64,000 nucleotides of DNA from Hypomyces perniciosus (GCA_008477525.1 SPDT01000006.1:1763501-1827500); one strand, 5' to 3'. Counted from the first letter of the stretch, positions 38,600-50,231 are shown. Program-made: numbers and translations. Notes: generated by a model not told the origin, from the sequence alone.

Positions 38600-39130
38600 A
38601 AGTATACCTTAATAATTAAATCTGCTTCCTTTATTATTACCTTTACTAAATATTATTTAGCGGAATTTAAATAGTTGAATAGTGTTTATTAAGTAATAAA
38701 CTATATATAATATATATAATATTTTATTTTTTTAAAGTTGAAGATTTCCCTTATATATACTCCCAGTATCTTTAATATTACTGCAAAGTATTACTACTAT
38801 TAAATACTTTATAATATAAGTAATACTTTACGCGTTTAGGAATATTTAAGAGTATAGGTAAGGATTTAACCGTTGCCTATATTTACTCAGACAGGTCTTT
38901 TATTTATTATAAGTCTTTAAATATAAATTTAAAGTCGCCTATATTTTTATATATTAAGTTATCTTTAAGTTTTTAAATTATAAAGTTATTATCTTTAAAT
39001 ATATTAATATTATACTCTTTATCTATATAGTTATTTTTATATATAATATAAGTTTAATTAGCAGTATAGTTAAAATATTAAAACCTTAATTTATTAGTAT
39101 TTCTATTAAAATGCCAGTTAAATAAATTTA
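38600..39130 (-). pseudogene. Ret-E coding relic, unknown protein
   Basis: The minus-strand frame reads NWHFNRNTNKLRF, then IIYKNNYIDKEYNINIFKDN and KYYLYYKVFNSSNTLQ, with stops only at likely Gln/Trp/Arg positions. The frame and residues are conserved in Ret-E copy 2 on the plus strand (about 48,670-49,320), although the two copies have independent RIP changes. It is hydrophilic with mixed charges. It does not resemble reverse transcriptase, integrase or a zinc-knuckle Gag. I do not recognise the protein. Confidence 0.45.
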
Positions 39131-41743
39131 TTAAAATTAATTTCCTATAATATTTACTTAATTAACCTTGTTAATTAAGTTAATTTAAATTAGCATTTAC
39201 TTTATTTACTTTACTACTGCCTTTAAAAGTATATTATCCCTTTATTAGTTATTACACTAACGAAAATAATAAAGGCTAATAAGCTGGCTATTATTATAGT
39301 TATTAACATACTATTTAGCTTAATATACTACAGCCTCTTTATTAAAGTTTACTAGTATTCTTTTATTTTTATTATTAAACTATTAATAATAAACTATTCT
39401 ACTATATTATAGCTTTCTCCTTTAACTCTAGTAGTTAAATATATAGTCTAGTATATAAATATAGCTTTATAACCTGTATATAGAGTTATAATGCTAGTTA
39501 ATTATATATTTATAATATTACTGCTTTATTTGATTATAGATTATATACTTTAATTAAATATATAATTATTATAGCAAATCTGTAAATTAAGTTGCCTTAT
39601 ATATATTCCTTATAGTTATATATTATTATATCTAGCTGCCTTGATATTTAGCTTATATTTATTTTAAATCTATTAATAAAGCATTAATCTATTAGCGAAA
39701 AGTAAACTCTCTTTTATATTTATCTACTTATTGCATTAATAATTAACTTTAATACTGTTTTATAGCCTTTTATATAAAAAAGGGATATACTTTTATAAAT
39801 CTTTTTTATATAGCCTATAATAGTGTAATTATAGAAGGTATTTATAAATAGTATTATATCTCTATAAATATATTATCCTTTTTCTTTAAAGTATTTAGCT
39901 AAAAAAAAAACTAATTGCCTTTAATTTAAATTTAGCTATTAATTATTTTAAATATTATTATCTGCAATTATAGCCTTTATTTAATAATATATTTAATAGG
40001 CTTAAAAATAGATTATTTTTATTATATTATCTTTTTCTTTCGCGATATTAATATATATACTGCCTATAAAATAAATTAAAAAAAAGTCTATAAAATTATC
40101 TTTATATCTATTTTAACTATTATATTATTTACTATAATAGTAATCCTTTAATTAAAAGCAGTATTATTAATATTAAAAATAACTATTATCTATTAACTGC
40201 TTATTGCGCGCATTATAATAATAATAATCCTATTATATCTTTAAACGATAGGTATATTAAAACCTTTATGATAGGTTTTCACCTTCTCTATTTAAAATAT
40301 TATCTATATTTAAACTACTATTTACTAGTCGCTGAAACCTTTTATAATATAAGCCTTAATATTTAATTATAATATCTCTATTTTAGCTTTAGTTTTTTAA
40401 GCAATTTTTTAAGTCTATTAAATATTAATGTAATTCCTTTAAAGAGATATTATAGTTACTTAAAGCCTATAAAAGCTTTTCTTTATTATTTAAATAAACT
40501 AGTTATATTAAATATAAAGAAAAGAGTAATTGCCTATTTAAATAAATCTTGCCTATACTTTTATTAAAACTAGCTTTATTAATTTAATTAATTTAATTAA
40601 TATTATATAAGTTAAAGACTTTTAGTTTTTAAAGTAAATCCTCCCTCTGCCTACTATTATAGGCTTCTTTATATTATAGGGATAAAATTATAGTATTATT
40701 TGTACGTATAAAGCGATTTTAATTAAAGTATATAGGCTAATCTTCAATAAAAGAATTTAAATATAATATAAACCCCTTTAAGTTTATTTTATTTAAAATA
40801 TTTAATAATAAAATTAAGATTAATATATTTAAATTTATAATAAAGTTACTGCTATTTAATAGCAGTACGCTTAAACCTATATTTCAAAAGGGCAGGGTAT
40901 ATAATTTTAATATTATAATAGATATTAATTAAGCAGTAAAAAGTAATATAAAAAACTATAAAATTTAAAGGTTAAATTTCTTTTTATATATTAATAGAAA
41001 TTAATTATTAAAATTTTTAAAAAAGAGGTATTAAATAATATTAACTATATTAAAAGACTTTTTCTATAAAACTATATTAATAATACTTTTATTAAATAAA
41101 ATAGCAGTTACTATATCTATACCTTTTTTAAAGTAATTAAAGTAAAGACTATTACTATTAAGATTTACTTCTCTAAATTAGTTTATATTTATTATATAAT
41201 AGATAATATTAAATATAATTTAGTCTATAATAAAGGTAAAGCTTTTAATTAATGCCTTTATATTTATATATTAGCCTTTTATTTAGCCATAGCTTTAATA
41301 TAGCGTTTTATATATAAAGTTATTAAAGATTTAATATTTTAATAGAAAAGTTTATCTTTTTCCTTTAACTTTTATAGTATTTATTTAATTATATAAATTA
41401 ATTTATTCAGATTATTATCTTAGTTTACTGGATATATATTAATTATCTATTCTTATAAATATCGCTTAAAATAGCTTAAAAGTTTATTAAATTCTATAGC
41501 CATTAATTATCGAGATAATAGATATTGTAAGTTATACTACTGCAAAAAGGCCAGGATAATTAAAACTAGTTAGGCGGCTTAAATCTGCTTTATTTTAAAT
41601 AAAGTATATTATTATTGTTATTATTGCTGGCGCTTAAGGCTAGGTGGTATCGCAATGTATTTAAACTGTCTTTGCGATTAAATAGTATTATATACCGCGT
41701 CAGTCTACGCTATATATAACTAAAAGGTGAAATTGCTACTAAT

Positions 41744-41928
41744 TGTTATAATATGATCGAGGAAAGCTTTTAAAGCAGAAAAAGTAGGATAAAAAAAGAC
41801 TAATTAATAGAGCTAACTGAAGGAGAAGCAAAGCTATATCATACAATGTCATCTATCATAAAGTGGCAACAGCTCTCGAGCTGTTGTCAGGCACATCTAT
41901 GCAGCTGTCGTCAGGCACCTCTGTGCCA
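41744..41928 (-). repeat. Ret-E copy 1 5' LTR
   Basis: 185 bp. On the minus strand it begins TGGCACAGAGGTGCCTGACG, then repeats the module as ATGTGCCTGACAACAGC before the long CAACAGCTC/GAGCTGTTG hairpin. The minus-strand end is RIP-altered (TCATATTATAACA for the ATCACGTCGTGACA type). The primer-like TTAGTAGCAATTTC follows directly. Confidence 0.9.
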
Positions 41929-42360
41929 GGCAATAAAACAAAAGTAAATTTAAAAGTTATATATAAATAGAAATATATATATATATAAATGGTAATTCTC
42001 TATATAAAATCCCTAATCGCTGCTTTTATATATTAACTGAATAGCTATATATACCTTAGCCCTTTTATAGACTTTTTTATATACATTATAATACAGTATA
42101 ATGGCTATAGGCAATATAGGCTATAAAGTTAAATGGTAATAGCTTTAGAAATATGATATATAGGGAGATTTTAGTAGGTAGCGAAATTATAAAGCTATAA
42201 TGCTATACAGAATTTTAATTAGTTTTTATTTAACTTTATAATTTACTATATAGAATTAGGCTTAGTGTGTAGGATATAAGCAATTGGCTGAAGATTAAAT
42301 GGGGCGAAAATAGAAGTTATATGCAAATAGAAATATGCGTGTATGTAAATAGTAATTCTC

Positions 42361-42647
42361 TTAGTCTCTATCCTTTACTTAAGGCGATATTAGAGTAATA
42401 CTTTTATTTATAGGCAATTTTATAGGCAATTTTATATACTCAGTTATTTATTACAGTATACTGCTGCAGATCTTTTTAGTTTATATAGGCTATTCGCTTT
42501 TATATTCTAAAAACGCTATAAAATTATTAATATGTAGCCTTACTGTAATTCATTAATTTTAATAAAATCATGAAAGTTAAAGCATTAAGATAAGGCATTA
42601 ATAGGGTTTAACTTCTTTAGCCTATATTTAATACAAAAATTAAATAA
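42361..42647. other. short AT-rich segment between hAT-c copies
   Basis: This is expected to continue the chromovirus host after the hAT-c copy 1 TSD, but no motif was identified. It contains a tandem ATAGGCAATTTT repeat at about 42,404-42,432. Confidence 0.45.
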
Positions 42648-42888
42648 AAGAATTACTATTTACATATATAGATATTTCTATTTATATATAACTTCTATTT
42701 TCGCCCTATTTAATTTTTACCTGATTCTTTATATCCTATATAATAAGCCTAATTCTATATAGTAGATTATAGCCTTAAATAAAAGCTAATTAAGCTTTAT
42801 AATTTCACTACCTGCTAAGATCTTGCGCATTAAATTTTTAAAGTTATTACTATTTAACTTTATAGCCTATATTGCCTGCAGCTGCTGT
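42648..42888 (+). mobile_element. hAT-c fragment, left half
   Basis: It starts with a RIP-altered inverted end (AAGAATTACTATTTACATA), continues through the CTTCTATTTTCGCCC and CTGCTAAGATCTTGCGC blocks of hAT-c, then stops at GCCTGCAGCTGCT. The right half is absent. The fragment at 4,165 begins in the same 17-bp segment, so the two halves are complementary. Confidence 0.8.
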
Positions 42889-42889
42889 G

Positions 42890-43590
42890 GATATTAACTT
42901 TATTTTTAATAATTTTAATAGCTTAAATAAAGACTATGATAATTTAATTAAATAATTAATAAATAAACTACTTGATATTTTATTTAATAAAGAGGAGGAT
43001 AATAAAGAAAAGATTTTACTGCTGCTACCTTTAAACCTTCTTAACTTTTATAAAGAACTATATAAGTTTTTATAATCCTTTTATTGCAATAATAATACTG
43101 CTATTATTAGAAGGTTTAGTAGCAGTAAATATAATTTTAATAATACAAGTTAATTAAGTTGTAGTATTTTTATTTACAATTATGATAAATAATACCTTTT
43201 TACTTTTATAAGTATTTATAAACTTATATTATAATATATAAACCGGTATTATATTTTTCTTACTTTAACTATTAATAAAATTAATCAAAAGTTATTTTAT
43301 TAAATATTTAATACTTATTATAATTATAGCTTTTCTTTTAATTAATTTATTTATAATATTTATTATTAGCGCATTAATAAATAGAAAAAAATAAAATAAA
43401 ATCTTATTAAAACTAAAGGGATTAAAGCTTAAAAAATAGATTTAGTTATATATAAATAATTAAAACCGTTATAAGCCTATTTTTAAATATATAATATATA
43501 TAATAATTATTAATAATTGCAGTAGGAAGCTTTTAAAGGTATAATTACTATTTAAAACTTTATTTAATTACTTTAATTTAGTAATATTAA
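42890..43590 (+). pseudogene. unknown coding relic, acidic/hydrophilic
   Basis: One plus-strand frame starting at 42,890 reads INFIFNNFNSLNKDYDN, then NKEEDNKEKILLLLPLNLL and FYKELYKFL, and stays protein-like to the Ret-E copy 2 LTR with stops at plausible Gln/Trp/Arg sites. Composition and runs of Asp/Glu/Asn suggest a real former gene, such as a transposon accessory or ORF1 protein, but I recognise no family. Both ends are cut: at left by the broken hAT-c, at right by Ret-E. Confidence 0.4.
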
Positions 43591-43596
43591 GTATTA

Positions 43597-43766
43597 TGAT
43601 ACAGATGTGTCTGACAGGTACTTGACTATTATACCTAATAACAGCTTACGCTGTTGCTATTTATATAAATAAGATATTAAGTGACATTCTGCACCATTTG
43701 CTTTAGCTAGTTTTTTCATTTACCTTTTTTCTAGTTTTAACTATATATCCCATCTACTCTATACTA
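43597..43766 (+). repeat. Ret-E copy 2 5' LTR
   Basis: It begins TGATACAGATGTGTCTGACA (RIP-altered) and has an extra copy of the terminal module like copy 1 and the AACAGCTTACGCTGTT hairpin. Its end adjoins the primer-like AATTAGAAGCAATTTCACC. Confidence 0.78.
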
Positions 43767-45149
43767 ATTAGAAGCAATTTCACCTTTTAGTTATATATAG
43801 CGTAAACTAACGCGGTATATAATACTATTTAATTGCAAAGACAGTTTAAACACACTGCAATACCACCTAGCCTTAAGCGCTAATAATAACAATAATAATA
43901 ATATGCCTTATTTAAAATAGAGCGAATCTAAGCCGCCTAATTAGTTTTAACTATCCTAGCCTTTTTATAGCAGTATAATATATAATATCTATTATTTTAA
44001 TAATTAGCGGCTATAACATTTAATAAACTTTTAAGCTATTTTGAGTAATACCTATAAAAGCAGATAACTAATATATATCTAGTAAACTAAAATAATAATC
44101 TTAATAAATTAATTTATATAATTAAGTAAATACTATAAAAGCTAAAAAAAAATCTTTTTTATTAATATATTAAGTCTTTCATAACTTTATATATGAAAGG
44201 CTATATTAAGGCTATTATAAAATAAAAAGCTAATATATAAATATAAAGGCATTAGTTTAATATTTTACTTTTATTATAGATTAAATTGCGCTTAATATTA
44301 TTTATTATATAGTAAATATAGGCTAATTTAAAGAGGTAAATTTTAATAATAGTAATCTTTACTTTAAATACTTTAAATACTTTAAAGGGGGTATAAATAT
44401 AATAATTACTACTATAATTAATAGAAATATTATTAATATAGTTTTATAGAAAACGTCTTTTAATATAATTAATATTATTTAATCCCTTTTTTTAAATCTT
44501 TTAATAATTAATTTCTATTAATATATAAAAAGAAATTTAGCCTTTTAAATTTTATAGTCTTTATATTAATTTTTACCGCTTAATTAATATCTACTATAAC
44601 ACTAAAACTATATACTTTACCCTCTTTAAGTGTAAGTTTAAATATATTATTATTTAATAGCAGTAATTTTACTATAAATTTAGATATATTGATCTTAATT
44701 TTATTATTAGATATTATAAATAAAATAAACTTAAAAGGGTTTATTATATTTAGATTTCTTTATTAAAGGTTAACTTATATATTTTAATTAAAATTACTTT
44801 ATCAATAAAGATAATGCTATAGTTTTATTTTTATTATATAAAAAAGCCTCTAATAATAGGCAAAAGAGGATTTACTTTAAAAATTAAAGGTTTTAAGCTT
44901 ATATAATATTAATTATAGTAATTAAATAAATAAACCTAGTTTTAATAAAAATATAAGTAATATTTATTTAGAGTAGTGCTATTTATATAGATAAAATTGC
45001 TATTCATACAGATAGTCCGTGCGCCACCCGCAAAAATCTCCCTACAGCTCCATACACTCTGCAACTTAATTCTTTACATAACAGCTATTTACAGTATATC
45101 AGGTCTTTATTATCCCCTTTATCTACCTATATAAAGGCTAACTATTCTC

Positions 45150-45959
45150 CCAGCTGCATAGCTGGTACAATTTTATTAATCCCCTCTTTAATATATATAA
45201 CTATTAATAAGATTCCCTATATAAAATTATAGCGGATTTACTAAAGGCTTTATAAGCTACTATTATAGATATATATTATATTTACTTAACGGCTTATTAG
45301 CTTTAAGCCTTTAAAAGATAAAAATAATTATATAGTAAAGTATATTATTGCATAAAAGTGTTATAATAAAGTTAAAGCGGCTCTAGCTCTCTCTATATAG
45401 GTAAAGCAGTAATAGCAATTTAATATTACTAGGTAAAGAGGTTAATAGCTATATAATTAATATATATTATAATATCGCTAAGCTACTGTTACTATATTAT
45501 AAAGTTAGTGCATTAATGCATCTATATAAAGGCAGCTTTCTGGATATAGTTTTGCTTTTTCTTTTAAATTATCTATAGCAGTACTATATAAAGATATAGA
45601 AACTTATTAATGCCTAAAACCAAATACGTCTTTATATCCTTATAGGCTATTTCAATTAAACTATTAACTTATTAGCTAAAATTGCAGCACTGTTTAATAT
45701 AGCAATAAGCTTATTAAAGTCGGAAAGGTATATATTCGCAAAAGATATAGTATAAGATATATACTTATATAAGATTATATATTAACTTAATTGCAGCCTA
45801 AATTAACTTAAAATTAACTTTTTTATTAGTATAAATTACATGCTTCCACGCTTTATATATACTATTAGACCTATACTTGCATTTAGTTAAAGTAAACCTT
45901 AAAATACCTTACTTAGCGTTATTTTATATTGCAGCTCGGGCATTAAGATTATCGTTAAC

Positions 45960-45995
<36 letters not shown>

Positions 45996-47160
45996 TTTCC
46001 CTAGCTTTTTCTACTATAATTTAATCTTAGCCTTAATATTAGCGTCTATATAGTATATATAGAGCTGCTATTATATATCTAGAAAAATACGCCTAAGTGC
46101 ATTTTTAAAGGCCTGCTCTTTATCTATAATTGCAACAATTAAAGCTAAAGCGCTAATTATAATATAAAGTAAATCTAATTATTTATAGAGCCATTAAAAG
46201 CTATCTTCCTTTTTTATATTAATAAAGCTAAAGGCGAAATTAGTAATAGACTTTTAATTAATAATTCTAATTACTTAAAATAAATATATATTAAATCTAT
46301 TAGTTTTATATATATTATTAAGTTTTAGTCTTTCAAGGAACTGCTTTTATATTATTTTATACTATAAATATATCCAGAAAACGCTTTTAATTTTATTATT
46401 AGGACTAAATTTAATATAATACTAAACATAACCATTTTAAAGGTATTTAATCTAGGCTTAAATTGCTATAAAGCCTTTAAAACCTTTTTTACAGATCTTT
46501 TAATAGTTATTATAAATATCTTTTTAATAAAAAACTATACAATTAATAAGACTTAAATCTTTAATAATATTAATTATTTTATAGGCAGGAAATACTTTAT
46601 ATTTAAAGAGGTTATATTTAAGTATAAACTGGTTTTAAGTTTACTAATAATATATAATATAGGCAAAAGGGTTAAAGGATAAAGGGTAATTATATAAATA
46701 GTAGTTAATATAATAAAACCACTTCTAGTTAAATCTTTTCATTACTATTGCTATTAATTTAAAAGGGCAGTTAATCTTTTATATTAATAGCTTTTATATA
46801 TTAATATTTATAAAAGTCAGCTTCTTAAAACAATCGCAATAAAGGTTATAGTATATCTTAATTATAGTTCCATTTACCTTATAAGGCGAGGAGCTACTTT
46901 TAATAATAATAGCTGCGCTATTACCGAAAAAGAAATCCTATAGGAAAAAAATTAAGTCGTTAAAAGAATCGAATAAAGGAGATAGTAGCGGAAGTAAGAT
47001 TTTACAGTTAGGTTTAGGCAAATCCAGCAGCTTTAAAGGCAACTATAGCCAGCTATAGTTTTCACTATCAAGATCAGGGCATTCAATAAAATCAGAGCGA
47101 GTTATCTCTTTAAACTGAGTTAATAAAAGGTCAACAGGGATATCTATTATCGTAATAGCG
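45150..47160 (-). pseudogene. possible hAT transposase relic
   Basis: In the interior of hAT-b the minus strand gives protein-like stretches. Near 47,150-46,900: EITRSDFIECPDLDSENYSW. Near 45,480-45,370: RYYNIY, then ILN....FTYIERA, which resembles the Y(Y)...L.P...W.YFE part of hAT transposases. A further NPL-stop-FYIGN near 45,250 could be the DPL.YW region before the dimerisation domain. Matches are short and interrupted, so identity rests mainly on the 8-bp TSD and element length. Confidence 0.3.
45961..45995. repeat. ATT trinucleotide microsatellite
   Basis: Eleven or so ATT units in the interior of hAT-b. A simple repeat. Confidence 0.9.
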
Positions 47161-48669
47161 CTAATAATATTGCTGTAATGGTATTATTGCTATAGTTTAA
47201 GTTGCAGAGTATAAAGAGCTGTAGGGAGATTTTTGCGGGTAGCGCACAGACTATCTGTATAAATAGCAATTTTTATCTGTATAAATAGCACTACTCTTTA
47301 TTTAAATAAATAATTGCTATTTTCCTTATATTTAATACAGTTAATTTATTTAAATAATAAAGAAAACCTTTTATAAGCTTTAAGTAAGTATAATATCTCC
47401 TTAAAAGAATTATATTAATATTTAATAGACCTGAAAAATCGCTTAAAAAAATAAAGTTAGATAAAGATATTATAATTAAATATTAAAGCTTATGTTATAA
47501 AAGGTTTTAATAATTAAGAGATAATAGTTTAAATATATATAATACTTTAAATAAAAAAGGTAAACACTTATTATAGATATTTTAATATACCTACTGCTTA
47601 AAGATATAATAGAATTATTATTATTATAATATATATAATAAGCAGTTAGTGGATAATAGTTGTTCTCGGCATTAGTAATACCGCTTTTACTTAAAGGATT
47701 ACTGTTATAGTAAATAGTATAATAGTTAAAATAGATATAAAAATAATTTTATAGACTTTTTTTTTAATTTATTTTATAGGCAATATATATATTAATATCG
47801 CTAAAGAGAAAGATAATATAATAAAAATAATTTATCTTTAAGCCTATTAAATATATTTTTAAATAAAGGCTATAATTATAAATAATAATATTTAAAATAA
47901 TAAATAGTTAAATTTAAATTAAAGGCAATTAGTTTTTTTTAATTAAATACTTTAAAGAAAAAAGAGATTATTTTTTATAAAGGATAGTATATTTATAAAG
48001 ATATAATATGATTTATAGAGACCTTTTATAATTATACTATTATAGGTTATATAAAGGAGATTTATAAAGGTATATCCCTTTTTTTATATAAAAGGCTATA
48101 AAATAGTATTAAAGTTAATTATTAATATAATAAGTAGATAAATATAAAAAAGGGTTTACTTTTTATTAATAGATTAATACTTTTATTAATAAATTTAAAA
48201 TAGATATAAGCTAAGTATAGAGGCAATTAAATATAATAATATATAACTATAAATAATATATATAAAGCGATTTGATTTATAGATTTACTATAATAGTTAT
48301 ATATTTAAATAAATTACATAATTAATAATCTAATAAAGCAGTAATATTATAAATATAGAATTAATTAATACTATAACTTTATATAAAGGTTAAAAAGCTA
48401 TATTTATATATTAAATTATATATTTAGCTATTAAAGTTAAAGGAGAAGGCTATAATATAGTAGAAGAATCTATTATCAATAGTTTAATAATAAAGATAAT
48501 AAAAATATTAATATACTTTAACTAAAAGGCTATAGTATATTAAATTAAACAGTATATTAATAACTGTAATAATAGTCAATTTATTAACTTTTATTATTAT
48601 TTTTAATATAATAACCTATAAAAGAATAATATATCTTTAACAGCAGTATTAAAGTAATTAAAGTAAATA

Positions 48670-49320
48670 TTAATTTAAATTAACTTAATTAAAAGGGTTA
48701 GTTAAATAAATATTATAAGAAACCGATTTTAATAAATTTATTTAACTAGTATTTTAATAAAAATACTAATAAATTAAAGTTTTAGTATTTTAACTATACT
48801 ATTAACTAAGCTTATATTATATATAAAAATAACTATATAGATAAAGAGTATAATATTAATATATTTAAAGATAATAATCCTATAATTTAAAAATTTAAAA
48901 ATAACTTAATATATAAAGATATTAATAATTTTAAACTTATATTTAAAGACTTATCATAAATAAAAGACCTAATTAAATAAATATAGGCAGCAGTTAAATC
49001 GTTATTTATATTCTTAGATATTTTTAAACGCTTAAAGTATTATTTATATTATAACGTCTTTAATAGTAGTAATACTTTATAGTAATATTTAAAGATATTG
49101 GCACAGATGTGCCTGACAACAGCTGGAGAGCTGTTGCCACCTTGTGATAGATGACAGTACATGACATAGCTTTGCTTCTCCTTGAGTTAGTTTTCTTTCT
49201 TCATCTCACCTTTTTGTGCCTTTTAGAGCCCTTCTCGATTACGCTGTGATAGATATTAAAAGTATATATAAAGGAAATCTTAAACTTTAAAAGAATAAAA
49301 TATTATATATACTATATATA
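48670..49320 (+). pseudogene. Ret-E copy 2 counterpart of the unknown coding relic
   Basis: Plus-strand frame with NKNTNKLKF, then IIYKNNYIDKEYNINIFKDN and YYLYYNVFNSSNTL, colinear with copy 1 at 38,600-39,130. A solo LTR (49,099-49,251) interrupts it. Shared residues with different stop positions show descent from one protein and independent RIP. Confidence 0.42.
49099..49251 (+). mobile_element. solo Ret-E LTR in Ret-E copy 2
   Basis: 153 bp, from TGGCACAGATGTGCC to CGCTGTGATA, with TSD GATAT on both sides (49,094-49,098; 49,252-49,256). It is nearly identical to the solo LTR at 60,672 (reverse orientation) and hardly RIP-altered, so both are young. The CAACAGCTGGAGAGCTGTTG hairpin is intact. 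Confidence 0.92.
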
Positions 49321-49823
49321 GTTTATTATTTAATATGCATTATTTAATTATTTAAATTCTATTAAATAATATTTAATAAAGGTAATAATAAAAGAAATAA
49401 ATTTAAGTATTAAAATATATTTAATTTATAAAAGTATAGGATTAAAAGAATTTATAGTATATATTTATACCTCTTTTAATATATATTTATAGGCTAGCCT
49501 ATAAACTATAGCCTTTTAAGTATTAGTTAATATAAAGTATTTTACTTTAATGATAAATATAGATTAATTAAAATTTTAATTAAATATTTATATATTTAAA
49601 ATTAAGCTACAGCCTAGAAAAGGATTAAAAATTGTAGTAAAATTAAATTAATAGGCTATATTTATAATGTATTTCTATAGTAAAAGTTTAAATAATAGAA
49701 AAAAGAAATAAAGCATCGTGTATATATAAATATAAATATATATAAAAGCTAAAAAAGATTTTAAATATAAAATAATAGCAGCTATAATACTAATACTGCC
49801 TTTATATTAATTTAATAAAGTTT

Positions 49824-49972
49824 TGATATGAACGAAGTGTTGGTGAAGAAGCATTGTTCCATTAAGCTAGCTAACGAACAGAGAGGTCTAGACTAGTGTA
49901 GTTGCACGTGATGATGCACGTGATATGAGATCCTCTGGATTGAGTGTGTGGTTACACCCAACGCACGTATCA
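49824..49972 (-). mobile_element. solo Ret-G LTR in Ret-E copy 2
   Basis: 149 bp from TGATATGAACGAAG to CGCACGTATCA with TSD AGTTT (49,819-49,823; 49,973-49,977). It is the best preserved Ret-G LTR and defines its ends. Ret-E copy 1 near 38,060 has the unoccupied site. In sense orientation (minus) it starts TGATACGTGCGTTGGG. It contains two nearby CACGTG-type hexamers, CACGTGATGATGCACGTG, of possible promoter interest. Confidence 0.92.
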
Positions 49973-50231
49973 AGTTTTAATAATAGATTTAAAACTTTTT
50001 TAAAATTAATACTTTATTAATATTTACACTCATACTATAAAAACTCTATTAATATTAAAATATAGCTTAAAACTATTATATATAATAAGCTATTTATTTT
50101 TAAGAATTACTTAAATAGTTAAAAAAGAAATTATAAACTTTAAAAGGGAATAAATACATATAAATAATAATAATATATTAAGGAGTTTTATATAAATAAT
50201 CACTAAATATAATATATAATATAATAAAAGT

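Larger units (their letters stand above)
32388..41928 (-). mobile_element. Ret-E copy 1, complete LTR retrotransposon (dead)
   Basis: Two direct 185-bp LTRs (32,388-32,572; 41,744-41,928) with TG...CA ends and a 5-bp TSD GGCAA bound 9.2 kb, of which 157 bp is a later solo-LTR insertion. On the minus strand a purine stretch AAGAAGGGCAA abuts the left LTR and a TGGTAGC-like primer site abuts the right LTR, so the sense is minus. Copies 2 and 3 confirm the internal sequence. No reverse transcriptase or integrase motif was recognised despite its length; one frame at 38,600-39,130 is clearly protein-like. It may be a large non-autonomous derivative or an unfamiliar family. Confidence 0.85.
31930..42000 (+). 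mobile_element. hAT-c copy 2, nested in copy 1, split by Ret-E
   Basis: Its own sequence is 31,930-32,387 plus 41,934-42,000. The left end GGGAATTACTATT and right end GGTAATTCTC match the family ends. The 8-bp TSD TATATAAA lies at 31,922-31,929 and 42,001-42,008, inside the body of copy 1. The part 31,972-32,387 keeps GC-richer family blocks such as TTTCGCCGCCCGCTAAGATC. An AT dinucleotide run replaced part of the left inverted end. Confidence 0.88.
31734..42360 (-). mobile_element. hAT-c copy 1, split by a second hAT-c
   Basis: Its own sequence is 31,734-31,929 plus 42,009-42,360. Read on the minus strand it is colinear with the complete hAT-c at 61,404-61,949. Its right end (…AGTAATTCTC at 42,360) is near-identical to the family consensus. 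TSDs are TTAATCTT (31,726-31,733) and TTAGTCTC (42,361-42,368), identical apart from one G/A and one C/T difference, as RIP would produce. It is non-coding. The host is the chromovirus fragment. Confidence 0.85.
44971..47296. mobile_element. hAT-b transposon, 2.3 kb, in Ret-E copy 2
   Basis: Inverted ends of about 80 bp start GAGTAGTGCTATTTATA on both sides and extend to CGCAAAAATCTCCCTACAGC. Each end carries TGCTATTTATACAGATA twice. The 8-bp TSD TTTATTTA lies at 44,963-44,970 and 47,297-47,304. Ret-E copy 1 near 40,540 is the empty site. The ends are well preserved, the interior is RIP-mutated. The length could hold a transposase. Confidence 0.92.
43597..50231 (+). mobile_element. Ret-E copy 2, plus-sense, carrying three insertions
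   Basis: A 5' LTR (43,597-43,766) is followed by sequence matching the reverse complement of copy 1 from 41,743 down to about 37,560. Insertions: hAT-b at 44,971-47,296, a solo Ret-E LTR at 49,099-49,251 and a solo Ret-G LTR at 49,824-49,972; in each case copy 1 shows the intact site. It is truncated on the right where Ret-H copy 2 starts. It is heavily RIP-mutated. Confidence 0.85.

Noticed and set aside
49099..49251. Helitron-like end because of the terminal hairpins
   Set aside because: No CTRR terminus and no AT target dinucleotide; a 5-bp TSD is present, which Helitrons lack.
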